Source: Pseudomonadota bacterium
GTDB lineage: Bacteria; Pseudomonadota; Gammaproteobacteria; Burkholderiales; SG8-39
Length of the DNA: 64,000 nt
Direction of reading: 5' to 3'
Assembly (NCBI GenBank): GCA_027624175.1
Contig: JAQBXT010000002.1
Coordinates: 32,596-96,595 of the forward strand
A model generated the notes under the pieces. The model searched no databases, had not been told where the DNA came from, and saw only the letters and a program-made list of their open reading frames with translations. Within the stretch, counting starts at the first letter, position 1. Each line of letters begins with the position of its first letter. A program made the translations under genes and the position numbers. Shown one piece after another: positions 34,311 to 43,983 of this stretch.

Positions 34311-34960
34311 TGATGGCGGCAATACCGCACGCAACGGCACGCAGTGGCACGGGAGGCGGCTTCCTGCTCGGCATGTTCATCGGCCTGTTGATCGGGCTCG
34401 CCGTCGCGCTGGCCATCGCGCTGTACCTGAACAAGACGCCGATTCCGTTCATGAGCCGCGGCAAGACCAGCACCGAAGACGGCAAGTCCGCGACCGGCAA
34501 GCCGCCCGCGATCTCCGGGCTGGCGCAGGGCGGGCAGGCCGAGGCGAAGGCTGTGATCCCCCCGGTCGCCGCCAGGGCAGCGGAGAAACCGCGCTTCGAT
34601 TTCTACAAGATCCTGCCGGGTGGCGAGGAACCCGTGAGCGACCGGGAATTGCGCGAGCAACTGCGCGCCGCCGCAAAAAGCAGCGAAGCTGCCGTGCCCA
34701 AGGATACGTACTTCATCCAGGCCGGCGCATTCCAGAACCCGGCGGACGCCGACAACCAGAAGGCAAGGCTCGCGATCCTGGGGTTCGAGTCCAACGTCGA
34801 ACCCACCACCCTGCCCGACAAAGGCACGTTCTACCGTGTGCGCCTCGGTCCGTATACGAAGGTTGACGAGCTGAACAAGGTGCGGCAGGCGCTGGCGCAG
34901 AACGGAATCGACGCCAACCTGGTCAAACTCAAGTCTCCCGATACGGCAAAGGCAAACTGA
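34310..34960 (+). CDS. SPOR domain protein (FtsN-like)
   Basis: A 216-residue membrane-anchored protein with a short cytoplasmic start, one transmembrane helix (GGFLLGMFIGLLIGLAVALAIALYL, residues ~17-41), a low-complexity proline/alanine linker and a C-terminal SPOR domain (TYFIQAGAFQNPADADNQKARLAILGF ... FYRVRLGPYTKVDELNKVRQALAQNG). SPOR binds denuded glycan at the division septum, so a role like FtsN in septal peptidoglycan synthesis is likely. Located between argS and dsbA as in other betaproteobacteria. Start ATG 34310 overlaps the argS stop; GTG 34307 is an alternative. Confidence 0.9.
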   Translation: MMAAIPHATARSGTGGGFLLGMFIGLLIGLAVALAIALYLNKTPIPFMSRGKTSTEDGKSATGKPPAISGLAQGGQAEAKAVIPPVAARAAEKPRFDFYKILPGGEEPVSDRELREQLRAAAKSSEAAVPKDTYFIQAGAFQNPADADNQKARLAILGFESNVEPTTLPDKGTFYRVRLGPYTKVDELNKVRQALAQNGIDANLVKLKSPDTAKAN

Positions 34961-34961
34961 C

Positions 34962-35606
34962 ATGAATCTGCGTCGTCGCACCCTGTTGCTCGCCCTTGGC
35001 CTCGCGCCGCTGAGCAGCCTCGCCCAGCAGCGCCGGCTCGTGCCGGGCGTGGACTACACCGAACTCAAGCCCGGCCAACTCGTGGACGCGCAAGGCAAAG
35101 TCGAAGTGCTCGAATTCTTCTGGTACGGCTGCCCGCACTGCTACACGCTGGAGCCGCTGCTGGAGAAGTGGATCGCCAAGCTGCCCGCCGATGTGCAGTT
35201 CCGCCGCGTCCCGGCGGTGTTCAACGAGGTATGGGCACGCGACGCGGCAGTGTTCTTCACCTTCGAGGCGCTCGGTGTGCTGGAGAAGATGCACCGGCCG
35301 TATTACGACGCCATCCACCGCGATCGTCTGAACACGCGCAGTCCCGCGGCCCTCGCCCAGTGGCTGGAGAAAAGCGGCGTGGACACGACAAAGTTCGACG
35401 AAGTGATGAAATCCTTCGGTGTGCTAAGCAAGGTGCGCCGCGCGACGCAGCAGTCCGCGGCCTACCGCATGGACGGCACCCCCGCGTTCGCGGTGCACGG
35501 CCGCTACACGGTCAGCGCCGAACAGGGGCGCACGCAAGCCGGCATGCTCGCCATCACCGAGAACCTGATCAGCGTCGCGCGCCAGGGCCTCGCGGGCGCG
35601 AAGTAG
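34962..35606 (+). CDS. dsbA: Thiol:disulfide interchange protein DsbA
   Basis: A 214-residue periplasmic oxidoreductase that introduces disulfide bonds into exported proteins. It has a signal peptide (MNLRRRTLLLALGLAPLSSLAQ), the thioredoxin-fold active site FFWYGCPHCYTLEP (CPHC, residues ~49-52), and the cis-proline loop DGTPAFAVHG. The central helical insert of the DsbA family is present. It starts two bases after the SPOR gene, so argS, SPOR and dsbA likely share a transcript. Confidence 0.95.
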   Translation: MNLRRRTLLLALGLAPLSSLAQQRRLVPGVDYTELKPGQLVDAQGKVEVLEFFWYGCPHCYTLEPLLEKWIAKLPADVQFRRVPAVFNEVWARDAAVFFTFEALGVLEKMHRPYYDAIHRDRLNTRSPAALAQWLEKSGVDTTKFDEVMKSFGVLSKVRRATQQSAAYRMDGTPAFAVHGRYTVSAEQGRTQAGMLAITENLISVARQGLAGAK

Positions 35607-35619
35607 CGCACACTGCACG

Positions 35620-36381
35620 ATTAACGCGCCGCAGCGCAGCCCCGGGCGCCGCATCGTTTCGCTGGTGCCCTCGCTCACCGAGCTGGTGTGCGAGCTCGGT
35701 CTGGCCGGGCAGCTGGTCGGCCGTACCGGCTTTTGCGTCCACCCGACCGCGATGGTCAGGCGCATCCCAAAGCTCGGCGGCACCAAGGATGTCAACCTGG
35801 CGAAACTGCGCGCGCTCGAGCCGACGCACGTGATTCTCAACATGGACGAGAACCGCATGGAAACGGCGCGTGCGCTCGCGAAGTTCGTGCCCAACGTCAT
35901 CATCACCCACCCGCTCGCGCCGCTCGATAACCTCGCGCTGTACCGCCAGTTCGGCGCAGCGTTCGGCCGCGAGCGCGAGGCCGAGGCGCTGTGCGCCCGG
36001 TTCCAGTCGGCCTACGACGCGATTGCAACCGAGCGCTTTGCACCGCGGCGCGTGCTGTACCTGATCTGGAAGGATCCCTGGATGACAGTGGCGCGCGACA
36101 CCTATATCTCGCGCACCTTGCGATTGTTCGGGCTGCAGACGCTGCCGGAGGTGGCCAGCGAGCGCTACCCGAGGCTGGACAAATTGAATATGCACGGCGT
36201 TGACCTGGTCCTGCTCTCGTCCGAGCCTTTTCGATTTGGCGAGAAGCACTTGGCGGAAGTCGCGGCGCTGTCGGGCAAGCCAGCGCTGCTGGTGGATGGC
36301 GAGATGACCTCGTGGTACGGGCCACGCGCCATCGCCGGTCTTACCTACCTTGACGGCTTCGCGAGGCGCTGCAGCACGTAG
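35620..36381 (+). CDS. Second BtuF-like helical-backbone metal receptor
   Basis: About 239-254 residues of a substrate-binding fold related to BtuF: LVPSLTELVCELGLAGQLVGRTGFCVHP, KLGGTKDVNLAKLRALEPTHVILNMDEN, LYLIWKDPWMTVARDTYISRTL. There is no signal peptide. The first standard start (GTG 35665) would cut off the first strand (RRIVSLVPS), which nearly all relatives keep; in-frame codons upstream offer only ATT 35620 or CTG 35662. I mark 35620 as a possible non-canonical start. Function is unclear; such cytoplasmic-looking relatives often sit near B12 genes but here follow dsbA. It ends within the convergent phaC 3' end (37-base overlap). Confidence 0.7.
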   Translation: MNAPQRSPGRRIVSLVPSLTELVCELGLAGQLVGRTGFCVHPTAMVRRIPKLGGTKDVNLAKLRALEPTHVILNMDENRMETARALAKFVPNVIITHPLAPLDNLALYRQFGAAFGREREAEALCARFQSAYDAIATERFAPRRVLYLIWKDPWMTVARDTYISRTLRLFGLQTLPEVASERYPRLDKLNMHGVDLVLLSSEPFRFGEKHLAEVAALSGKPALLVDGEMTSWYGPRAIAGLTYLDGFARRCST

Positions 36382-38135
36382 GAGCCGGGCGCATCCTCGA
36401 TGGCATTGGAGGGGATGCGCGCCGGCACCTTGTCGCCGCCGTTCTGCTGGTCCATCCAGCGCTGCCAGTCCTCCCACCAGGATCCCGGGTGCTGGGTGGC
36501 GCCTTGCAGCCAGGCCTCGGGCGTCGGCGCGAGGGATTCGCTGGTCCAGTAGTGGTACTTCTTTGCTGCCGGCGGATTGACGATGCCGGCGATGTGGCCC
36601 GAGCCGCCGAGGACGAAGCGCAGCGGGCCTCCCAGGTACCTGGCCCCCAGGTAGGTGCTTTTCCACGGCGCGATATGGTCCTCCACCGTTGAAATGAAGT
36701 AGGCCGGCACCTTGACCTTCGACAGGTCGATCGGCACGCCCGCGAGTTCGATCGCGCCCGGCACGCCGAGCAGGTTCTTCAGGTACATGTTGCGCAGGTA
36801 AAAACTGTGCATCTTCGCCGGCATGCGCGTGGCGTCTGAATTCCAGTACAGCAGATCGAACGGGAAAGGATCCTTGCCCATCAGGTAATTGTTGATGACG
36901 AAGGACCACACCAGGTCATTGGCACGCAGCAGATTGAAGGTCGAGGCCATCTCCGAGCCCTCCAGGTAGCCGCGCTCGTTCATCCTGCGCTCGAGGTTCT
37001 GCACCTGCGCCTCGTCGATGAACACGCCGAGCTCCCCGGGCTGCGAAAAATCGAGCAGGGACACGAAGAAGGTGGCGCAAGCGACCCGCTCGTCGCCCTT
37101 GGCGGCGAGCCACGCGAGCGCGCTGCCCAGCAGCGTGCCGCCCAGGCAATAGCCGATGACATTGAGCTTGTCTTCGCCGGTGGCCTTCAGCGCGGCCTGC
37201 ATCGCCTCGAGCGCGCCCTCGGTGAGGTAGTCGGCGAAGGTCTTTTCGGCCAGCGCCTGATCCGGATTCACCCAGGACACCACGAATACCGTATGGCCCT
37301 GGTCCACCGCCCACTTGATGAAGCTGTTCTTCTCGCGCAGGTCGAGGATGTAGTACTTGTTGATCCAGGGCGGGATGATGAGCAGCGGCCGGCGATAGAC
37401 CTGCGAGGTGGACGGCTGGTACTGGATGAGCTGCATCAGCGCGTTCTGATGCACCACCTTGCCCGGCGTGGTCGCCACGTTCCTGCCCAGCTGGAAGGCG
37501 CTCTCGTCGGTCATGCTGATGCGCAACTGGCCTTCGCCCTTCTCGATGTCGGCGAGCAGATTGTTCAGGCCCTTGAGCAGGTTCTGGCCGCCCGAGGCCA
37601 TGGTTTCGCGCAGCACCTGCGGGTTGGTGGCGGCGAAATTGGAGGGCGCCAGCGCGTCCACGTACTGGCGCGTAAAGAAGGCGATCTTCTTCTGCGAGTC
37701 CTCCGGCAGGCCCTCGACGCCGGCTACCGCATCCTGGAGATGGCGCGCCGCGATCAGGTAGGACTGCTTGATGTAGTCGAAGACGAAATTGCCCGACCAG
37801 TCCTGGTCCTTGAACCGCGCGTCGCCCTTGGCCGGTACGGCGACCGGCGCCGTTTCGTGCCCGAGCATCTTCATCCAGGCCGACTGCCACAGCCGCGCCG
37901 CATCGATCCAGTAGTTCACCGACGCCGCGGCAAAGGAACTGGGGTCCATCAGCACGCGTGAATACATGTCCATGTAGGCATGGGCGATCCCCAGCTCGTC
38001 CTTCACCGCGGCGGACATGCTCTGCTCCAGGTTTTTCTGCCCGAACTCCTTCAGGATGTGCGAGGTGCGCTCGGCAATCTCCTGCAGCATGTGCGCCGTC
38101 TGTGCGCGGCTCACGTCGTCATCGCGTTCTGCCAT
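36345..38135 (-). CDS. phaC: Class I poly(R)-hydroxyalkanoate synthase
   Basis: A 596-residue alpha/beta-hydrolase-fold polymerase that turns (R)-3-hydroxyacyl-CoA into PHA granules. Start is ATG 38135, preceded by a strong AGGAGGAGG. The N-terminal PhaC_N domain (ADIEKGEGQLRISMTDESAFQLGRNVATTPGKVVHQN) and the lipase-like box VIGYCLGGTLLGSALAWL with the nucleophilic cysteine are clear; the catalytic aspartate is in ISTVEDHIAPWKSTYLGARY and the histidine in GGSGHIAGIVNPP. The length suits class I (no PhaE/R partner). No phaA or phaB is nearby. It overlaps the MBL hydrolase stop by 25 bases on the same strand. Confidence 0.96.
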   Translation of the reverse strand: MAERDDDVSRAQTAHMLQEIAERTSHILKEFGQKNLEQSMSAAVKDELGIAHAYMDMYSRVLMDPSSFAAASVNYWIDAARLWQSAWMKMLGHETAPVAVPAKGDARFKDQDWSGNFVFDYIKQSYLIAARHLQDAVAGVEGLPEDSQKKIAFFTRQYVDALAPSNFAATNPQVLRETMASGGQNLLKGLNNLLADIEKGEGQLRISMTDESAFQLGRNVATTPGKVVHQNALMQLIQYQPSTSQVYRRPLLIIPPWINKYYILDLREKNSFIKWAVDQGHTVFVVSWVNPDQALAEKTFADYLTEGALEAMQAALKATGEDKLNVIGYCLGGTLLGSALAWLAAKGDERVACATFFVSLLDFSQPGELGVFIDEAQVQNLERRMNERGYLEGSEMASTFNLLRANDLVWSFVINNYLMGKDPFPFDLLYWNSDATRMPAKMHSFYLRNMYLKNLLGVPGAIELAGVPIDLSKVKVPAYFISTVEDHIAPWKSTYLGARYLGGPLRFVLGGSGHIAGIVNPPAAKKYHYWTSESLAPTPEAWLQGATQHPGSWWEDWQRWMDQQNGGDKVPARIPSNAIEDAPGSYVLQRLAKPSR

Positions 38136-39169
38136 GCCTCCTCCTTTGCGGGCGCGAAGCGCACCACGCCGTCGTCTCCCATCGCACGCCGCAGCCTCCC
38201 GGCGCGCTCGAGGTAATGCAGGTGGGCGATCGCCTCGCCCATGGCGAAGAACATCTGCTGCGTATCGAGCGGCCGCCGGAAGATCAGTGCCAGCACGTCG
38301 GCGGCGCTGCACGGGGCTTCGCCGCAGGCCTGCAGGAGCTCGGCCAGGCGCACCTCGTGGTGCGCCTCCAGCTGCGCCACGCGCGCGTGCGCGCCGCGAA
38401 ACGGCAGGCCATGCGAGGGCAGCACCAGCACATCGGCTGGCAACTCGCGGTAGCGGCGGATCGAGCTCAGGAAGTAGCCCAGCGGGTCGCCTTCGGGATC
38501 GGTCGGCCAGACACCGACGTGCGTGGATATGGTCGGCAGCAGCATGTCGCCGGAGATGACCAGGCCCAGCGCTTCGCAATAGAGCGAGGCGTGCTCGGGC
38601 GCATGACCGTAGCCCGTGATGACGCGCCAGGCGCGCCCGCCCACGGCGATCGACTCCCCGTCGATGATGCGCCGGTAACTCGTCGGCAGTTCGCCCACCA
38701 GGCGCCGGTACAGGTTGCCGCGCATGCCGAGCTGCCCGAGGCGCGCCTCGCCGAGCCCGTGCGCGCGGAACAGGACGAGCGTCGCCTCCGCCACGAAGCC
38801 GGCGGCGCCCGCGCGTACCGCGTGCGCGGTCAGGTACTCGCCCTGCGTGATCCAGAGCGGCGCCGCGAAGCGCTCGCACAGCCAGCCCGCGTTGCCCGCG
38901 TGATCCGGATGGAAGTGCGTGACGAGGATGCGCCGCACCGTGCGCGCGCCGAGCATCGCGGAAAAGATCTGGTCCCACTGCGCGCGCGTCGGCGCGTCGG
39001 CGAGGCCGGTGTCCACCAGCGTCCAGCCCTCTCCGTCCTCCAGCAGCCACAGGTTGATGTGATCGAGCGAGAACGGCAGCGCCATGCGCAGCCAGTGCAC
39101 GCCCGGCGCGACCTGCCTGACTTCGGCGGGCGCGGGTGCATCGCGGAACGGAAATTCGAGGGAAGACAC
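38111..39169 (-). CDS. MBL-fold metallo-hydrolase
   Basis: A 352-residue hydrolase. The start is GTG 39169 (SSLEFPFRDAPAPAEVRQVAPGVHWLR); the longer ORF in the track is antisense to the divergent regulator. The metal motif THFHPDHAGNAGWL (~residue 96) is the HxHxDH signature; further ligands are in GYGHAPEHASLYCEALGLVISGDML and VLPSHGLPFRG. A C-terminal winged-helix-like tail is usual in this group, which includes hydroxyacylglutathione hydrolase-like and beta-lactamase-like enzymes. The adjacency to the liu regulator (divergent, 36 bases) and phaC suggests a thioester hydrolase in acyl-CoA metabolism, but this is inference. Confidence 0.85.
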   Translation of the reverse strand: MSSLEFPFRDAPAPAEVRQVAPGVHWLRMALPFSLDHINLWLLEDGEGWTLVDTGLADAPTRAQWDQIFSAMLGARTVRRILVTHFHPDHAGNAGWLCERFAAPLWITQGEYLTAHAVRAGAAGFVAEATLVLFRAHGLGEARLGQLGMRGNLYRRLVGELPTSYRRIIDGESIAVGGRAWRVITGYGHAPEHASLYCEALGLVISGDMLLPTISTHVGVWPTDPEGDPLGYFLSSIRRYRELPADVLVLPSHGLPFRGAHARVAQLEAHHEVRLAELLQACGEAPCSAADVLALIFRRPLDTQQMFFAMGEAIAHLHYLERAGRLRRAMGDDGVVRFAPAKEEAWQNAMTT

Positions 39170-39205
39170 GCGGGGAACCTGGGCTAGAATCAACCGCACC
39201 CTACC

Positions 39206-39616
39206 ATGCTGGAAATCGAAAAGGAACGCGCCGACGCGGTGTACTCGATCGGCGAGCTGGCCAGCGAGTTCGACGTCACGCCGCGCGCCATCCGCTTCTA
39301 CGAGACCGAAGGCCTGCTCGCGCCGCGGCGCGAAGGCCAGCGCCGCATCTACTCGCCGCGCGAGCGCACGCGCCTCAAGCTCACGCTGCGCGGCAAGCGC
39401 CTGGGGCTCACGCTGTCGGAAATCCGCGACCTGATCGACATGTACGAACCCGGCCGCGACGCGCGGCCGCAACTGGAGCGCTTCCTCGCCGTGCTGGAGA
39501 CGCACAAGGCGGCGCTCGAGCGCCAGCGCGAGGACATCGCGGCGCAGTACGCCGAGATCGCCGCCTTCGAGAAGCGCGTGCGCAAGCAGCTGGGCGGGGG
39601 GAAGAAGCGCGGTTGA
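39206..39616 (+). CDS. liuR: MerR-family transcriptional regulator (LiuR-like)
   Basis: A 136-residue MerR protein: helix-turn-helix YSIGELASEFDVTPRAIRFYETEGLLAPRREGQRRIYSPRER at the N terminus, then a dimerisation coiled coil (LERFLAVLETHKAALERQREDIAAQYAEI). It has no cysteine set for metal sensing. LiuR is the known regulator of leucine/isovalerate operons in proteobacteria, and this gene stands immediately before one. The perfect palindrome overlapping its stop codon (39614-39633) is the likely operator. Whether it represses or activates with an acyl-CoA ligand cannot be told. Confidence 0.88.
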   Translation: MLEIEKERADAVYSIGELASEFDVTPRAIRFYETEGLLAPRREGQRRIYSPRERTRLKLTLRGKRLGLTLSEIRDLIDMYEPGRDARPQLERFLAVLETHKAALERQREDIAAQYAEIAAFEKRVRKQLGGGKKRG

Positions 39617-39633
39617 CGTTTACGTAAACGTCA
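39614..39633. promoter_or_regulatory. 20-bp perfect palindrome, probable LiuR operator
   Basis: TGACGTTTACGTAAACGTCA is an exact dyad repeat starting in the stop codon of the regulator and ending 15 bases before the first operon gene. It resembles the LiuR site pattern built on ACGT cores. It overlaps a -35-like TTGACG (39613-39618), with a weak -10 (TAGCCT) 17 bases on, fitting MerR-type control. Confidence 0.75.
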
Positions 39634-39648
39634 CGTAGCCTGCCGACG

Positions 39649-40104
39649 ATGCACGCGCAACACACCCAGTTCCAGCCCAAGGATCCGGCCTACGCCGCGC
39701 GCGTGCGCGCCAGTTTCGCGCGCCAGAAGGCGATGAACCTGATCGGCGCCCGCCTGACCGTGGTCGAGCCGGGCTATACCGAGATCGCGCTGGCGTATCG
39801 CGACGACCTCACGCAGCAGAAGGGGTTTGTCCACGGCGGCATCCTCGGCATGATCGCCGACTCGGCCTGCGGCTACGCCGCCTATTCGCTCATGCCGGCG
39901 ACGAGTTCGCTGGTCACGGTCGAGTACAAGATCAACATCCTCGCGCCGGCGCAAGGCGATCTGGTGGCGCGCGGCCAGGTGATCCGCCCGGGGCGCACGC
40001 TGACGGTGACGCGCGGCGAGATTTACATGCCGGACGGCACGCACGTGGCGAGCATGCAGCAGACGCTGATGATGCTCGCCGGCACCCCGAATACTCCGGC
40101 GTAG
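39649..40104 (+). CDS. PaaI-type hotdog thioesterase
   Basis: A 151-residue hotdog-fold protein with the family core EIALAYRDDLTQQKGFVHGGILGMIADSACGYAAYSLM and LVTVEYKINILAPAQGDLVARGQVIRPGRTLTV. The HGG-x-x-x-x-x-D residues of the acyl-CoA thioesterase active site are present. It is the first gene of the liu operon, right after the operator. Its role may be to relieve build-up of branched acyl-CoAs. The substrate is unknown; assignment is to fold and likely activity only. Confidence 0.88.
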   Translation: MHAQHTQFQPKDPAYAARVRASFARQKAMNLIGARLTVVEPGYTEIALAYRDDLTQQKGFVHGGILGMIADSACGYAAYSLMPATSSLVTVEYKINILAPAQGDLVARGQVIRPGRTLTVTRGEIYMPDGTHVASMQQTLMMLAGTPNTPA

Positions 40105-40107
40105 CCC

Positions 40108-41259
40108 GTGGAAATCCCCGCCCTGCGCTTCGAGCACGGCGAAACCCTCGACATGCTGCGCGCCAGCGTGCGCGAGTTCGCACGCAAGGAGATCGCGCCG
40201 CGCGCGGCGGAAATCGACCGCGCGAACGAGTTCCCCGCCGACCTGTGGAAGAAGCTCGGCGCGCTCGGGCTGCTCGGCATCACGGCGGAGGAGGAATACG
40301 GCGGCACGATGATGGGGTATCTGGCGCACATCATCGCCATGGAGGAGATTTCGCGCGCCTCGGCGGCGGTGGGGCTGTCCTACGGCGCGCACTCCAACCT
40401 GTGCGTCAACCAGATCCGCAGGAACGGCAGCGAGGCGCAGAAAAAGCAATACCTGCCGAAGCTCGTTTCCGGCGAGCACGTCGGCGCCCTCGCGATGAGC
40501 GAGCCCGGCGCGGGCTCGGACGTGGTGGGCATGCGCCTGCGCGCGGAACGCCGTGGTGATCGCTATGTCCTGAATGGCAACAAGATGTGGATCACCAATG
40601 GCCCGGACGCCAACGTGCTCGTGATCTACGGCAAGACGAGCGACCAGGGGCTCAGCGCGTTCCTCGTCGAGAAGGGCATGAAGGGCTTTTCCACGGCGCA
40701 GAAGCTCGACAAGCTCGGCATGCGCGGCTCGAACACCTGCGAACTGGTGTTTCGCGACTGCGAGGTGCCGGCGCAAAACGTCCTTGGCCAGGACGGCCAC
40801 GGCGTGAAGGTGCTGATGAGCGGCCTCGACTACGAGCGTGCGGTGCTCGCGGGCGGGGCCCTGGGTGTGATGGCCGCCTGCCTCGACGTAGTGGTGCCCT
40901 ACGTGCACGAGAGAAAGCAGTTCGGCCAGCCGATCGGCGAGTTCCAGCTCATGCAGGGCAAGCTCGCCGACATGTACACCACGTTTTCCGCCTGCCGCGC
41001 TTACGTGTATGCGGTAGGCCAGGCCCTGGATCGCGGCGAAACCACACGCAAGGATGCGGCCGGCGCGATCCTCTACGCCGCGGAGAAGGCCACCTGGATG
41101 GCGGGTGAGGCGATCCAGGCGCTGGGGGGCATGGGCTACATCAACGAGTCGCCCACCGGGCGCCTGTGGCGCGACGCCAAGCTCTACGAGATCGGCGCCG
41201 GCACCTCGGAAATCCGGCGCTGGCTGATCGGACGCGAACTTTTTTCGGAGACCGCCTGA
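40108..41259 (+). CDS. liuA: Isovaleryl-CoA dehydrogenase
   Basis: A 383-residue flavin-dependent acyl-CoA dehydrogenase that oxidises isovaleryl-CoA to 3-methylcrotonyl-CoA. Start is GTG 40108. The IVD-specific features are visible: [15 protein letters not shown], the glutamate in [12 protein letters not shown] that serves as base in IVD, and the C-terminal [16 protein letters not shown], which lacks the glutamate used by other acyl-CoA dehydrogenases. The flavin loop [12 protein letters not shown] and [17 protein letters not shown] are intact. It is the first catabolic step after leucine transamination and decarboxylation. Confidence 0.95.
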   Translation: MEIPALRFEHGETLDMLRASVREFARKEIAPRAAEIDRANEFPADLWKKLGALGLLGITAEEEYGGTMMGYLAHIIAMEEISRASAAVGLSYGAHSNLCVNQIRRNGSEAQKKQYLPKLVSGEHVGALAMSEPGAGSDVVGMRLRAERRGDRYVLNGNKMWITNGPDANVLVIYGKTSDQGLSAFLVEKGMKGFSTAQKLDKLGMRGSNTCELVFRDCEVPAQNVLGQDGHGVKVLMSGLDYERAVLAGGALGVMAACLDVVVPYVHERKQFGQPIGEFQLMQGKLADMYTTFSACRAYVYAVGQALDRGETTRKDAAGAILYAAEKATWMAGEAIQALGGMGYINESPTGRLWRDAKLYEIGAGTSEIRRWLIGRELFSETA

Positions 41260-42440
<1,181 letters not shown>

Positions 42441-42444
<4 letters not shown>

Positions 42445-42848
42445 GCAAGGCGAGCAAGCGCGCGCTGCAGCAACTGTTGAGCAAGGCGCGGTTCGTCGGC
42501 GGCTACGGCATGCGCCTGGTTGCGGTGGACGACAAGGCCTGCACCATTGCGATGCCTTTTCGCCGGTCGCTCGAGCGCCCGGGCGGCACGGTGAACGGCC
42601 CCGCCTTCATGGCGGCCGCGGACTGTGCCATGTGGCTCGCGATCAAGCGCCATATCGGCGTGGAGCACGACGCGGTCACCTCCGAGCTCAACACTGCGTT
42701 CCTCAACGCGGCGCGGCGCCAGACGGTGTATTGCACCGCGCGCGTGCTGAAAATGGGCAAGCGCATCATCTACGGCACCGCCGAATGCCACGACGGCAAG
42801 GGGCGGTTGTTCACGCACCACACCGTGACCTACGCGCGCGTCACCTGA
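42441..42848 (+). CDS. Second PaaI/DUF4442-like hotdog protein
   Basis: A 135-residue hotdog-fold protein: [54 protein letters not shown] ... [38 protein letters not shown]. It has the PaaI-like [14 protein letters not shown] helix but with an N-G-P in place of the usual H-G-G, so thioesterase catalysis is less certain. GTG 42441 overlaps the thiolase stop (GTGA). It is a second, unrelated-in-detail hotdog gene in the same operon. Confidence 0.85.
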
Positions 42849-42849
42849 G

Positions 42850-43983
42850 ATGAGCCTCGCCTCCCACCACGAGCAGCTGCGCGACGCGGTGCGCCGCTAC
42901 GCCGCCGAACAGCTCGCGCCCAACGCGCCCGCCTGGGATCGCGACAAACATTTCCCGCGCGAGCAGCTCAAGGGCCTGGCGGAAATGGGGCTGATGGGCG
43001 TGGCAATTCCCGAGGCGTGGGACGGCGCGGGCATGGACTACACGGCGCTGGCCATCGCCTGCGAAGAGATCTCGGCAGGCGACGGCTCGACCTGCACCAT
43101 CGTCATGGTCACCAACCTGGTGGCCAACATCCTGCAGGGCTACGGCAGCAAGGCGCAGAAGGAGGCGTTCCTGCGCCCGGTGGCCAAAGGCACCATGTTT
43201 GGCGCCTTCCTGCTGACCGAACCGCAGGGCGGCTCCGACGCCGCGGCGATCACCATGCGCGCCGAGAAGAACGGCGCGCATTACGTGCTGAACGGGGTGA
43301 AGCAGTTCATCACTTCGGGCAAGACCGCCGAACTGGCGGTGGTATTCGCCGTCACCGACAAGGCGGCCGGCAAGAAGGGCATCAGCGCCTTCGTCGTGCC
43401 GACCGCCACGCCCGGCTACACGGTGGCGCGGATCGAGGACAAGACCGGCCAGCGCGCTTCCGATACGGCGCAGATCGTGCTCGAGAACTGCAAGGTTCCC
43501 GCCGCCAACCGGCTCGCCGAGGAGGGCGTGGGCTATCGCATCGCGCTGGCGAACCTCGAATCGGGGCGCATCAATGTCGCGGCGCAAGCCACCGGCATGG
43601 CGCGCACCGCCTTCGAGGCTGCGCTCGCCTACGCGCAGGAGCGCAAGAGCATGGGCAAGACGCTGTTCGAGCACCAGGCGGTGAACTTTCGCCTGGCCGA
43701 CATGGCCACGCAGATCGAAGCCGCGCGTCAGCTGTACCTGCACGCCGGCCGGCTGCGCGATGCGGGCCAGCCCTGCCTGAAGGAGGCGTCGATGGCGAAA
43801 CTGTTCGCCTCCGAGATGGCCGAGAAGGTCTGCTCGGATGCGATGCAGATCCACGGCGGCTACGGCTACGTGGCGGATTTCCCGGTGGAGCGCATCTGGC
43901 GCGACGTGCGCGTGTGCAAGATCTACGAAGGCGCGAGCGACATCCAGCGCCTGGTGATCGGCAGGTCCCTGGGAAGCGGCTGA
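42850..43983 (+). CDS. Acyl-CoA dehydrogenase family protein
   Basis: A 377-residue acyl-CoA dehydrogenase. Unlike liuA, it has the normal C-terminal catalytic glutamate ([18 protein letters not shown]). Flavin-binding [17 protein letters not shown] and [17 protein letters not shown] are present, and the middle block [34 protein letters not shown] is standard. It may act on isobutyryl- or 2-methylbutyryl-CoA from valine and isoleucine, which would make this a more general branched-chain operon; substrate is inferred only. It starts at ATG 42850, one base after the hotdog stop codon; its TGA overlaps the carboxylase ATG. Confidence 0.92.
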   Translation: MSLASHHEQLRDAVRRYAAEQLAPNAPAWDRDKHFPREQLKGLAEMGLMGVAIPEAWDGAGMDYTALAIACEEISAGDGSTCTIVMVTNLVANILQGYGSKAQKEAFLRPVAKGTMFGAFLLTEPQGGSDAAAITMRAEKNGAHYVLNGVKQFITSGKTAELAVVFAVTDKAAGKKGISAFVVPTATPGYTVARIEDKTGQRASDTAQIVLENCKVPAANRLAEEGVGYRIALANLESGRINVAAQATGMARTAFEAALAYAQERKSMGKTLFEHQAVNFRLADMATQIEAARQLYLHAGRLRDAGQPCLKEASMAKLFASEMAEKVCSDAMQIHGGYGYVADFPVERIWRDVRVCKIYEGASDIQRLVIGRSLGSG

